64,000 nt of DNA from JAAYJM01 sp964498585 (GTDB lineage: Bacteria; Bacteroidota; Ignavibacteria; Kapaibacteriales; UBA2268), in NCBI GenBank assembly GCA_964498585.1, contig CAZCHH010000007.1:6290-70289 (forward strand). The letters run 5' to 3'. The first letter of the stretch is position 1. Every line of letters starts with the position of its first letter. Below the pieces are notes generated by a model. The model did not search any database. It saw only the letters and a list, made by a program, of their open reading frames with translations, and was not told the origin of the DNA. Below are positions 25,653-34,781 of the stretch, piece by piece. A program made the translations under genes and the position numbers.

Positions 25653-26960
25653 TTAAACAATTTCTGAGAATACTAAATCATCTTGAATGCGGAGCAATTT
25701 CACCTTTAAATCATGTCCATAAAGTTCATTTTTATTATAAAAAGCTGCGCGAACGTAATTTTCAGACCAACCCTTGTAAAGATTTGTTTTTTCATCATAG
25801 TCTTCCGGAATAACTTTCTTAATATTCCCAAGTTGAGTTTGATAAAATTCTTTTTTTTTTCTGTCGGATAGTTCTCTAAGCAATAAAGTTCGTCTTTTTT
25901 TCTCTTGGTGTGGAACTTTTGGATTGATATTTATCGCATCTGTTCCACTTCTTTCGGAATAAGTAAAAGTGTGAAGATAAGAAATTGGAAGTGATTCTAA
26001 AAGAGAATATGTTTCATTAAAATTAGCATCAGTTTCAGAAGGAAAACCGGTTATAATGTCAATACCAATACAACAATCCGGAATATATTTTTTTATTAGT
26101 TCAATTCTGTTGATAAAAAGTGATTTGTTATAGCGTCTTCTCATTTTCTTTAATATTTCATCGCATCCGCTTTGTAAAGGTATATGAAAATGAGTGCAAA
26201 TTTTGTCAGAAAGACTTACCAATTTAATAATTTCTTCATTTAAAAGATTTGGTTCAATAGAAGATATACGAAATCTAAGATTTACATCAATTTCGTTAAT
26301 CATATTTAAAACATCAGAGAATCGCTTACCATCACCAGTATTATAATCACCAAGATTAATTCCGGAAAGAACAATTTCTTTATACCCTTTTTCCTGAATC
26401 GAAAAAATAGTATTTTTGATTTGTTTAAAATCCATAGAACGGCTTGGACCGCGAGCTGCTGCTACAGTGCAATACGAGCAGTAATAATCGCACCCATCCT
26501 GAATTTTAAAAACAATACGGGTATGGCTTTCATTATCAAGAGAAAGAGCAGTAAAGAACGGAGAAGTTTTTAAATCAGAAACGAATGTTTTTGTTGAGTT
26601 AGAATTTTCAGAAATATTTTTTTCTAAATCACTTTTTAATATTTGCAGAATTTCAAATTTTTCTTTATTACCAAAAATATAATCAACGCCATCAATTTCA
26701 GATATTTGATTAGCTTGCATTTGTGCATAACATCCCATTACAGCAATTTTTGCATTAGGCACATTACGTTTTGCTCGGCGAATAATTTTTCTGCTATCGG
26801 AATCAGCAAGGTGAGTAACAGTACAGGTATTTATAAGTATTAAATCGCATTCTTCACCAAATGGGACAAGTTTAGCACCTTTTTCTACAAATTCTTGAAC
26901 AATACTTGAAACCTCGGCGTAATTTACCTTACAGCCAATATTATAATAACTAATTTTCAC
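25653..26960 (-). CDS. mtaB: tRNA t6A37 methylthiotransferase MtaB
   Basis: A 435-residue radical-SAM methylthiotransferase. The N-terminal UPF0004 domain has NIGCKVNYAE and CTVTHLADSDSRKIIRRAKR, typical of the MtaB/YqeV branch rather than MiaB or RimO. The radical-SAM cluster motif is CDYYCSYC (~159-166). The C-terminal TRAM-like region follows. It converts t6A to ms2t6A at position 37 of tRNAs reading ANN codons. It lies 3 nt after the anti-sigma-like gene on the same strand and may be co-transcribed with the sigma operon. Confidence 0.92.
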   Translation of the reverse strand: MKISYYNIGCKVNYAEVSSIVQEFVEKGAKLVPFGEECDLILINTCTVTHLADSDSRKIIRRAKRNVPNAKIAVMGCYAQMQANQISEIDGVDYIFGNKEKFEILQILKSDLEKNISENSNSTKTFVSDLKTSPFFTALSLDNESHTRIVFKIQDGCDYYCSYCTVAAARGPSRSMDFKQIKNTIFSIQEKGYKEIVLSGINLGDYNTGDGKRFSDVLNMINEIDVNLRFRISSIEPNLLNEEIIKLVSLSDKICTHFHIPLQSGCDEILKKMRRRYNKSLFINRIELIKKYIPDCCIGIDIITGFPSETDANFNETYSLLESLPISYLHTFTYSERSGTDAININPKVPHQEKKRRTLLLRELSDRKKKEFYQTQLGNIKKVIPEDYDEKTNLYKGWSENYVRAAFYNKNELYGHDLKVKLLRIQDDLVFSEIV

Positions 26961-26963
26961 TTA

Positions 26964-28247
26964 TTAATAACTTAAACTCAAACCATAAGTAATACCAAAT
27001 TTGTCTGTTCTGTTGATTTTATTTTGAACGTTATACAATAAGGAACTAAATTCACCGGCAACGTAGAATTTCAGGAAGTTATCATAATTATACTGAATAC
27101 CGAGCTGACCGCGCCCTATAAATCCAGCTGTTGTTCCGCCGGCAAAAACCTGAGTATAGGGAACTATCATATTCTTGTATCCTAATGAAGGTAAGCTCAA
27201 CTTATAAAATCCGCCATACCAAAAGAGAACAGGATTTTGAGTGTAAGTATATTCCTGTTCGCCGATTTTGCGGGTGAATTGTTGCAGGAAATGCTCCTGT
27301 CCTACTTCAATACCAATAGAATTATTGTCATCTAACTTGTATATAAGAGCAATACCCTGATTAATGAAAAGAGGTTCCTGTGCAGAAGGAAGGTTTTCAG
27401 TAGCATCACTTGAACTGGCTGTAATATTTCTCCATTGCAAAGTTAAATTAGATTCATTCAGCTCAAATTTTGATAAACTACTTAAATCAATTGCAAAAAT
27501 ATTGAGAGGATTCGTATTTAAAGTACTGTTATTTGTATTACTTGTATTAAGTGGTTTCAGATTTTTAGTGGGTAATTCTGATGAAGATAGCGCAAATAAT
27601 TCATCATTTGTATTTTTAATATTTTTAGGATTATTATCTAATTTATAATTATTTGCAAGAATTTGAGAATTAGTTTCTCCATTTTGATTATTGGAGTTTA
27701 CATAAATATATTTTATTACTGGTTTTGTATTATTAGTATTGTTATTTGAATTAGCCAAATCTTTACTTCCATTAACATAAGAATTTGTATTTTTGATATT
27801 TGATGACACAGGATAGTTCAGACTGTTTTGACTTCCTTTATCGATAGAAGTATAATTCATATTTGAGTCGGTAAACTCTTTTTGATTAAGCAGGAAGAAC
27901 AGAGAAGTCAGGGCAATAGATATAATAGCCGTGAGAGCAGTAGTCAAATATTTATTATAGTGTGAAAGAATATGCTTTTCAAAGAGAGGTACTGGAATTG
28001 GATGCTTTGGTGCAGGTTTTTGAATAGGAGGCACACTTAGTCCAAGACTAGAAAATATGTAATTAGTGCTTTCAGAAGGAGTGGTGATTGAAGCCATATC
28101 GTTCTGAGTAAGCAAATGCAGTTGAACCTGCTGCTTAAACATCTCTCGGATTTCTGTATTATTTGACAGGTTAGAAAATAGAACATCTTCATTAACACTA
28201 TCAAGTTCTCCATCGAGGAACTGGTGAATTAAATCGTTGTAATTCAT
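26964..28247 (-). CDS. Anti-sigma-like inner-membrane protein with a long C-terminal domain
   Basis: A 427-residue protein translated with the ECF sigma factor (4-nt ATGA overlap). The N-terminal ~50 residues (NDLIHQFLDGELDS...) resemble the sigma-binding helix region of anti-sigma factors but without the zinc-binding His/Cys set. One membrane helix follows (TTALTAIISIALTSLFFLL, ~105-125). A long Asn/Ser/Thr-rich linker (~130-250) leads to ~170 residues of alternating strands with aromatic ends (FWYGGFYKLSL, GFIGRGQLGIQYNY, FGITYGLSLSY) like an outer-membrane beta-barrel. It may connect the inner and outer membranes. The domain names are inference. Confidence 0.7.
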   Translation of the reverse strand: MNYNDLIHQFLDGELDSVNEDVLFSNLSNNTEIREMFKQQVQLHLLTQNDMASITTPSESTNYIFSSLGLSVPPIQKPAPKHPIPVPLFEKHILSHYNKYLTTALTAIISIALTSLFFLLNQKEFTDSNMNYTSIDKGSQNSLNYPVSSNIKNTNSYVNGSKDLANSNNNTNNTKPVIKYIYVNSNNQNGETNSQILANNYKLDNNPKNIKNTNDELFALSSSELPTKNLKPLNTSNTNNSTLNTNPLNIFAIDLSSLSKFELNESNLTLQWRNITASSSDATENLPSAQEPLFINQGIALIYKLDDNNSIGIEVGQEHFLQQFTRKIGEQEYTYTQNPVLFWYGGFYKLSLPSLGYKNMIVPYTQVFAGGTTAGFIGRGQLGIQYNYDNFLKFYVAGEFSSLLYNVQNKINRTDKFGITYGLSLSY

Positions 28248-28831
28248 GCGTTTACTTTCGATTGTTTATTTAAATCATCAATATAGGGAGCTAAAATTTC
28301 CCTGATTTTATCTTTTGCTCTCCACACTTTATTTCTAATTGTGGATTCGTTGCAACCGATTATTTCTGCTATTTCAGTATATGAAAGTCCTTCATACTGA
28401 CGCAAAACAAATGGCTCACGATACTGGACATCTAAAAATTCTAGAGCCATCGAAATCAGCTTTAATAATTCTTTTTCTTCATAACGGGAATCATTAAAGC
28501 CAATCAGAAAATCATCAATATTTACTAATTCTACCTGAGTACGTTTGTGATTTAAGCATAAATTTCTTGATACTATTAGCAAATATCCAAATACACTTGT
28601 TGTATCAAATTCCAAATGATTGAACTTATCGGATTTATAAAAACTAATAAAAGTTTCCTGGAATATATCTTTTGCATCTTCAATGTTTGAGAGTACTCTT
28701 AAACAATATGCATAAATACGCTGTGAATATCGGGTATATAATTCGGTAAACAACTCATCTTTGCTAATTTGATTGTTTCTGCAACTTTCAAAGAGTTGTT
28801 TGTCATTATATTTTGAAAATTCTTTACTCAT
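28244..28831 (-). CDS. ECF-family RNA polymerase sigma factor
   Basis: A 195-residue sigma-70 family ECF factor. Region 2 is YSQRIYAYCLRVLSNIEDAK and the following QETFISFYKS, and region 4 is REPFVLRQYEGLSYTEIAEI ... STIRNKVWRAKDKI. I start it at ATG 28831, 2 nt after the stop of the lipoprotein gene; an earlier in-frame codon at 28855 overlaps that gene. It is the middle gene of a lipoprotein-sigma-antisigma-mtaB run, suggesting an envelope-signal response. Confidence 0.9.
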   Translation of the reverse strand: MSKEFSKYNDKQLFESCRNNQISKDELFTELYTRYSQRIYAYCLRVLSNIEDAKDIFQETFISFYKSDKFNHLEFDTTSVFGYLLIVSRNLCLNHKRTQVELVNIDDFLIGFNDSRYEEKELLKLISMALEFLDVQYREPFVLRQYEGLSYTEIAEIIGCNESTIRNKVWRAKDKIREILAPYIDDLNKQSKVNA

Positions 28832-28833
28832 AT

Positions 28834-29895
28834 TTATTTTGCATACAAATTCCAAAAAGCGTATTGAATATTATTCATTAATAGTGATATTTTCTTGTCT
28901 TCAATGCTAATTATTTCTAAATTTGCTGAAAAATCAAGCATTGCACTATTATTATATCTTGAATACAAAATTACGTTATTATCTTTAGAAAATAAAGGAT
29001 TATCGCAAAATTCACTTAGAATTCTTTTTTCTACTAAAACCTCTGGAATAGCATTTTGGTTTTTATAGTCGTATAAATAAATACTTCCGTTACTTGCTGT
29101 AAAGGCAATTAACTTATTATCACTTGAAATTGAAGGATTTATAGCTCCTATAAAATCTATTGGTATTGAAGTTACATTTTTTTCGATTATATTGCATAAG
29201 TTAATAGAATGCAATTCACTATGAATTTCAGTAGAAAAAACAACGAATTTTGAATCAGCACTCCAATTTATGTGATATTTGCCGTTATAAACGGGAAGCT
29301 CATAATCTAAAATATAACTATATACTTCATCGCCATTGCTGTTAGATTTTATTATTTTCAATTTAGTTGAAGTAAATTCAGAATATTTTTCAAAAAAAGC
29401 TAAATACTCACCATTAGGAGAAAAGGAAGGGATACTGTTTGTTAAAAAACTATTGCTAACTAAATAAGAAATCTGTTCGTTGAATGGTAAAATAAATAGC
29501 TGCTGCCCATCACCTTGGTATGAAATAAAATCTCTGTTTGGGCTTATAACTGGCTTCTGTATTTTTATTGTTGAAGATTCCCTTAGCAATAATGTCTTTT
29601 TATCTGTTTTTATATTTTTTAAGTAAAGTTCTTTTATATTATTTTCGTTTGTTTCAAGAATAGCAAGATTCAAATCTTTTGAAGGAGCAGAGTAAATCAG
29701 CCCATCTCCGCGATGTTTTAAGTTACTGCTGCTTGGTGATAAACTGTAAATCTTACTCATTTCTGTGTTTAATGGTTTTGTATTAAAAAAAATTGTGTTC
29801 TCAAGCAAAATTTCATTACTTGTCGGACAATTTTCACAACTTGTTATAAATATTATTATAAAAAATAATATTTTTAAAATTGTACTTTCTTTCAT
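28834..29895 (-). CDS. TolB/PD40-like beta-propeller lipoprotein
   Basis: A 353-residue exported protein. The start is ATG 29895, giving MKESTILKILFFIIIFITSC with a lipobox ending ITSC. The rest carries WD40-like PD40 (TolB-type) repeats: PVISPNRDFISYQGDGQQ, PSFSPNGEYLAFFEKYS, INWSADSKFVVFS, PSISSDNKLIAFTAS. It should be a lipid-anchored propeller facing the periplasm and might act as sensor or partner of the downstream anti-sigma protein. Its stop is 2 nt before the sigma factor start. Function beyond the fold is unknown. Confidence 0.8.
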   Translation of the reverse strand: MKESTILKILFFIIIFITSCENCPTSNEILLENTIFFNTKPLNTEMSKIYSLSPSSSNLKHRGDGLIYSAPSKDLNLAILETNENNIKELYLKNIKTDKKTLLLRESSTIKIQKPVISPNRDFISYQGDGQQLFILPFNEQISYLVSNSFLTNSIPSFSPNGEYLAFFEKYSEFTSTKLKIIKSNSNGDEVYSYILDYELPVYNGKYHINWSADSKFVVFSTEIHSELHSINLCNIIEKNVTSIPIDFIGAINPSISSDNKLIAFTASNGSIYLYDYKNQNAIPEVLVEKRILSEFCDNPLFSKDNNVILYSRYNNSAMLDFSANLEIISIEDKKISLLMNNIQYAFWNLYAK

Positions 29896-30123
29896 ATATA
29901 AAAACACATAAAACAACATTTTGTCTCAAAAATAATCAAATTTTTTTTATTTTTTTTAAAATAATTTGTTTTTTTCTGTTTTAGTTGTTTTTAATAACAT
30001 AACTTTATCCCAAAATTTATACACTACATTTATCTAAATATCTAAAATATAATTTGCTTATCGTAAATTTTTTATATTTGTAATGTATATTATATATTAC
30101 TTTTGAGGACTTTGTGGCTTTCA

Positions 30124-30390
30124 TAACCCAACTTGAAAATCTATGTCTGTAAGTATCTGTTGCATAAAAATTTGCGTTTTTTAATGGGACACTACAAATT
30201 TTCTTGCTACAAATGGCATCGAACTCATCTTTAATGTCCGATATATTTCAAGAACCTCCTGCTCAGGTCTTGAACATTTTCTTACTAATATATCATTGTT
30301 TTCTTAATCCTTTACTCTTACTGATACTGCTTTCTGCGTATTAATTATTCCCAAATGATTTCCGCTCATCACAACAAAGGAAATTGTATT
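30124..30390 (-). mobile_element. IS1634-family remnant (transposase 3' end and terminal repeat)
   Basis: Positions 30124-30158 match the left end of the 17369 element over 35 nt with one mismatch, including the terminal repeat TAACCCAACTTG. Reading leftward from ~30390 the remnant encodes GIINTQKAVSVRVKD, a stop, then ENNDILVRKCSRPEQEVLEI and PFVARKFVVSH to a stop, the usual C-terminus of IS1634 transposases with one nonsense codon. Nothing of the rest of the element is present. The remainder of the gap 29896-30439 holds no gene; TATATTTG near 30075 is a possible rightward promoter box. Confidence 0.75.
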
Positions 30391-30439
30391 ATTAGAACTC
30401 ACATAAATGATGAATTCATAATATTAAGAAATTCTTATG

Positions 30440-32674
30440 TTAAGAAAATAACCTCTTATCATCATTGCTCTTTAGTTCCCACCTATCTTCAACAGTTCTT
30501 TCGGCAATGTCTTCTAAAACGCTAAGTATTGTTTGATGTTCCGGAGTTACGCCATTTTTAAGTAATGGTAAAATATAAAGAACAATTTCATCGAAATAAG
30601 GTTTTTTTCCTTCAAGTTGCATTCTGCGTAAATAACTTATAATATAATACTTTATTCGAAGTTTTACATCAATCAAAGTTTTGAATCTTGCATTTTGTTT
30701 AATAGTATATTTGTCTTCTTCTTTATTATAATCAAAATTTTCTAGAAGAAATGGAGTCAAATCGGAGTATTCTTTCTTTAATAAATCCAAAAAGCCGAGT
30801 TCTAAGCCCTTGATAATTAACTCATCGTTAATTTGTTCTAAAGTTGCTCCATCATCTTTAGCAATAATTCCTTCAATAGTTTGCATAACAATATCAGCAA
30901 TCCCCATTCCGAGATTCGCTTTCAGTATAGTCCTTGGATTTTTTACTTTTTTAAAATTAATAATTAGCTGACCGGAAAGGACTGTAAAAGGATTTTGACG
31001 TTTTTTAAAACTTGTTTGTCCGTTTTTTTGTGGAATTGCGCCGGCATATTCAAAGCCACAGCTTTCAGCAGTATCAATTATTAGATGCCAAAATTCAGGG
31101 TCTTTATGAGCAAAAACAAAAGACATCCAGCGATTAAACTTAAGAACCCTAAACATTTCTTCAATGCTTTTTGCAATTAGCTTGTTGTATTCATCTTTGC
31201 TTTTTTGTTTTTCGCCACCCACAATAGCTTCGAGATTATAATCCTCTTCAGTTACTTCTAAATCAAGCCATGCATTCCACATAATAGATAAATCTAAATA
31301 AGGAATTTTTTTGCCATAAGGTGGGTCGGTATAAATATAATCAACACTTTCGTTCGGAAGAAAACTTAAGTCAGTAGCGCTGCCTTTTTTAACAAAAAGA
31401 TTTTGATATGATTGTTCGTCAACTTTTGTTAAAACCTCTTTTTTTCCATTATAAACGCGATAAAATTTTCGTTTAAAAACTCCTAAAGTATCTTTATATG
31501 ATGGTTTAGGTGCAACTCTGTATCTATAATAATATCCAAAATGATTACCACCTCCACGTGGAGTATCGTGAAATGTTTTATTGATAATAGTTAATGTATT
31601 ATAAAAAGCAAGAAGGAGCGATTTCCTAATGTTAATATTTTCAACTTTTTTTATTAATTTTTTTAGTAAAGATAATTCAACTAATTGCTTGTCAGTAAAT
31701 AGTTGCTCAATCATTCTTACGTCAGAATCTTTTGGTAAAGAAATACCTTTTGGATATTTTATTTTTTTTAGTTGACTATTAATTTGCTTTTCATTTTTAG
31801 GCTTTTCTTTTTCAAATTCGTAGCAAATTTCAAGAAACTTGTTTTCCAATTCATTTAATTCTACAGGAACAAGAACAGAATCAACCATAAAAGTAGATAA
31901 AGGATTAATGTCAATATGAATTGCTCGTCTATCAAGCATTAAAGCTTCTATTGCAGTTACGCCACTGCCTGCAAAACTATCAAGAACCAAGTCGCCAATT
32001 TTTGAAAAGTTTTTTATGTATGCATTTAAAATGTCCCAAGATTGTCTTGTGAAATAAGCATTACAACCAAAATGTCTTCTTGCTGCTTGTTTTCTTACTG
32101 GAATTTCTTTTAATTGAGGTCGATTTAAATAATCTTCTTCTGCTTTGATTTTCTTGTAATATTGCGTTTTTTCATAATCAATTACTTTACCGAGTTGAAA
32201 ACTTTCCGGTGAAAGCAAATTGAATAATTTTTCCCAGTAATATTCAATTTCATCTATTGAAAATAAAAGAACGGGCTGGTTCGTGTTCGATATTCTATAA
32301 ACAGCAAAGTCAATTCCATTGCAAAGAGCGAAGTAAGTAGAACGTATTTCAGGGTGCATTGCATAGCTATAAACTTGCTCTACGTTATCGCTGTTTACAA
32401 TTTTTTCATTTGGTGCTTTTGCATCAAGCGTCCAGGCATAATTATTTTCAACTTTTAATAAATAATCAGGAACAAGATTTATTGGTCTTTTTTTACTGCC
32501 AGTTTTTAAAAAAGGGTGTTTTAAATTTTTACTTCTTTCAATAGTGTTGTTATTATAACCTAATGCTTTGAGAATTGGTAAAATAATAATTTCACGAACA
32601 CTATCTTCTTTGAAATCAGGATTGTCCTTAATTGTATTTATTTCATAACCATTAAATAAATCTTTTTTGTTCAT
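30440..32674 (-). CDS. HsdR_N-type nuclease fused to a DNA methyltransferase
   Basis: A 744-residue fusion. Residues ~10-140 match the HSDR_N-like fold found at the start of type I restriction subunits, with a PD-(D/E)xK core (Asp70 in VPDYLLKV, Asp84-Ala-Lys86 in WTLDAKAP). Residues ~200-560 form a DNA methyltransferase: motif I VLDSFAGSGVTAIEAL (~230-245), the following IHIDINPL, and motif IV YTDPPYGK (~449-455). Motif I precedes IV. The C-terminal ~170 residues are helical and unassigned. No specificity subunit or second enzyme is adjacent, so this is a candidate single-chain restriction-modification enzyme resembling type IIG, or a solitary methylase with a sensing domain. Confidence 0.8.
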   Translation of the reverse strand: MNKKDLFNGYEINTIKDNPDFKEDSVREIIILPILKALGYNNNTIERSKNLKHPFLKTGSKKRPINLVPDYLLKVENNYAWTLDAKAPNEKIVNSDNVEQVYSYAMHPEIRSTYFALCNGIDFAVYRISNTNQPVLLFSIDEIEYYWEKLFNLLSPESFQLGKVIDYEKTQYYKKIKAEEDYLNRPQLKEIPVRKQAARRHFGCNAYFTRQSWDILNAYIKNFSKIGDLVLDSFAGSGVTAIEALMLDRRAIHIDINPLSTFMVDSVLVPVELNELENKFLEICYEFEKEKPKNEKQINSQLKKIKYPKGISLPKDSDVRMIEQLFTDKQLVELSLLKKLIKKVENINIRKSLLLAFYNTLTIINKTFHDTPRGGGNHFGYYYRYRVAPKPSYKDTLGVFKRKFYRVYNGKKEVLTKVDEQSYQNLFVKKGSATDLSFLPNESVDYIYTDPPYGKKIPYLDLSIMWNAWLDLEVTEEDYNLEAIVGGEKQKSKDEYNKLIAKSIEEMFRVLKFNRWMSFVFAHKDPEFWHLIIDTAESCGFEYAGAIPQKNGQTSFKKRQNPFTVLSGQLIINFKKVKNPRTILKANLGMGIADIVMQTIEGIIAKDDGATLEQINDELIIKGLELGFLDLLKKEYSDLTPFLLENFDYNKEEDKYTIKQNARFKTLIDVKLRIKYYIISYLRRMQLEGKKPYFDEIVLYILPLLKNGVTPEHQTILSVLEDIAERTVEDRWELKSNDDKRLFS

Positions 32675-32839
32675 ATACAGAATCCTTTGAATTTGACATT
32701 TTTACTTATTTCTTGTGATTAATTTACTTCAAATATTTCAGTTTTATTAACAATCAAATAAATATTTTGACAAATTAATAAATATAAAGAACAAAATCAA
32801 AATACAACTTTTAATTTAAATATTTTACAAATAATTGGA

Positions 32840-33465
32840 AAGGTGAGTTATTAACAATGTAAGTTTTATTGTTTAGAATGGCTCATAAGCAATAAAAAAA
32901 ACTACATCTTAATAGATGTAGTTTATTAACTCACCTTACGTATTCCCCTCTTGAGAGGGGCAGGGGTGTGTTCTTTGTTTTTAATACTTAATCAATTCTG
33001 TTCAAAACTATGATTATTCTTTAGTAAGGTTCTTATGATAATAAATTCATTTTTATCACATAAATCATAGTTTAAAAAATTACTTCGTGTTCCCAGATTT
33101 ATTATTGGAAAAAGAAAAAAGAACACACCCCTGCCCCCAAGGCTGATACGTTCTTTAAAAAGTGTTAGAATTCATAATGATTTTATTCTTTTTACTCCGT
33201 AGGAGTAAAATATTGGTAGAAATTGCATCTATTTTTGTTTTACAACTCCGTAGGAGTTGAATATTAATCAAGATGTATTAAATATTTAACTCCTACGGAG
33301 TTACAACAATCAATTCGTTATTTTTCTACCAATATTAAATTCCTAACGGAATTTTCTTAAAAATGAAAATTGTTTCTGAATGTTATAAAAAATATTAATT
33401 ATAAAGAACGTATCAGCCCTGCTCCTGCCCCTCTCAAGAGGGAAATGCGTAAGGTGAGTTATTAA
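32840..33465. repeat. Repeat-rich intergenic region with several inverted and palindromic elements
   Basis: This gap has no gene. It contains AAGGTGAGTTATTAA at ~32841, inverted at ~32924-32938 and direct again at ~33452; CCCCTCTTGAGAGGGGCAGG at 32946-32965, matched inverted at ~33421-33443; GAACACACCCCTGCCCCC at ~33121 with GCTGATACGTTCTTT after it, the latter inverted at ~33404; and three hairpins of the ACTCC-GTA-GGAGT type at 33191-33209, 33243-33259 and 33287-33303. AACTACATCTT/AGATGTAGTT (32900-32923), with an A run to its left, could terminate leftward transcription. Confidence 0.75.
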
Positions 33466-33485
33466 TTGTTTAATGTATAAATTTA

Positions 33486-34781
33486 CTACTTTATTTCCCA
33501 GTAAATATCTTCGCGTAATTTGTCAATCCATTTTTTGAATAGTTTTTCTTGTTTATTAAGAGTAGCAAACTGCTCAAGGTCTTGATAATCTTCGTTTAAA
33601 TTGGCTTTATGAGCTGGGATAGTGCGTTTTTTATAAATGATATGGTAAGACATTTTTGGGTCAGAATTATATAGGATTGGTTCAGTAATAGCACCATCTG
33701 GAATATCGCTAAGAGCATCTAAAAAATTTTTTGGTATATAATTCAAAGGAAGCTTTCCAATAAGTCCACCAAACCCCTTTGTTTCAGTTTCATCAGAAAA
33801 TTGTTTTGCAAGCGATTCAAAATCACCTGTTTTTTCAAATTCTTTTTTTATAAAATTTAAAAAACTTTTAACAGAATCGATATCAGCCTCGGAAGGTCCA
33901 AACTTTAATAAAATATGCTGGGAATGCAGTGAATCTCTGTTTTTATCAATCGTTCTAATAATATGAAAGCCAAAGGGCGTTTCGACTGGGTCTGAAATTT
34001 TCCCGGTTTGCAAAGTAAAAGCAGCTTGCTCAAATTCTTTGATAAATTTTCCTTTTTCAATCCATCCGAGGTCTCCGCCATAAGCAGCTGTTCCGGGGTC
34101 TTTGCTATATCTTTTAGCGAAATCAGCGAAGTCGCCGCCATTTAGAATTGAATCTTTTATTCTCATTCCAAGCTCATAAGTTGCTTTCTTTATGTCAACA
34201 CCGGTGTTAACGTTTTTAACAATATGAAAGAGTTCCATTTTTTCTGGTACTTCAGGCATTTCGGACAAAAACTCAAGATAGTAATCCTCAACTTCCTTTG
34301 GAGAAGCTTTAATAGAGCCAAATTCTTTCTCACGGATTTTTTCTACCATTATTTGTTTTTTCAAATCGTCGAAGTACTCAGCTTGCAGTCTTGTAATCGA
34401 CATTCCATAAACATCTTCAATGCGTTTAGTGGAGCCATAGTGTTTGACAAGATTACTAATATGATAATCCCAACGCTGCTTTACTTCATCGTCAGTAACT
34501 TCAATAGAATCTTCGAATGCCTTTGCTACGATTAGCTTTTGATTAATCATATCGTTTAATACTGCATTAAAAACTTCCTTGTCTTCCGGATTGATTTTTG
34601 AGTCTTGTTGAACAAGGAATGCAATTTGCCCAATTACATCAGATTGCATTATCATTTCATTGCCGACCACAGCAACAATTTTATCTAAAATCTGCTGACA
34701 AAAAACTCTATTATTAGCTAATGAAATAATTAGCAAAGCAATTATAAAAATGACTCTGAATGTAACCGTCTGATTTTTCAT
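33486..34781 (-). CDS. SurA-like periplasmic peptidyl-prolyl isomerase/chaperone
   Basis: A 431-residue protein with a signal peptide (to about residue 29) and SurA architecture. The N-terminal chaperone helices come first (QILDKIVAVVGNEMIMQSDV, LNDMINQKLIVAKAFEDS). Two parvulin domains follow, the first around LFHIVKNVNTG...FAKRYSKDPGTAAYGGDLGW and the second around SQHILLKFG...FSDETETKGFGG. It helps outer-membrane proteins fold. Its ATG shares one base with the stop of the upstream parvulin gene (TAATG), so the pair is translationally coupled. Confidence 0.9.
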   Translation of the reverse strand: MKNQTVTFRVIFIIALLIISLANNRVFCQQILDKIVAVVGNEMIMQSDVIGQIAFLVQQDSKINPEDKEVFNAVLNDMINQKLIVAKAFEDSIEVTDDEVKQRWDYHISNLVKHYGSTKRIEDVYGMSITRLQAEYFDDLKKQIMVEKIREKEFGSIKASPKEVEDYYLEFLSEMPEVPEKMELFHIVKNVNTGVDIKKATYELGMRIKDSILNGGDFADFAKRYSKDPGTAAYGGDLGWIEKGKFIKEFEQAAFTLQTGKISDPVETPFGFHIIRTIDKNRDSLHSQHILLKFGPSEADIDSVKSFLNFIKKEFEKTGDFESLAKQFSDETETKGFGGLIGKLPLNYIPKNFLDALSDIPDGAITEPILYNSDPKMSYHIIYKKRTIPAHKANLNEDYQDLEQFATLNKQEKLFKKWIDKLREDIYWEIK

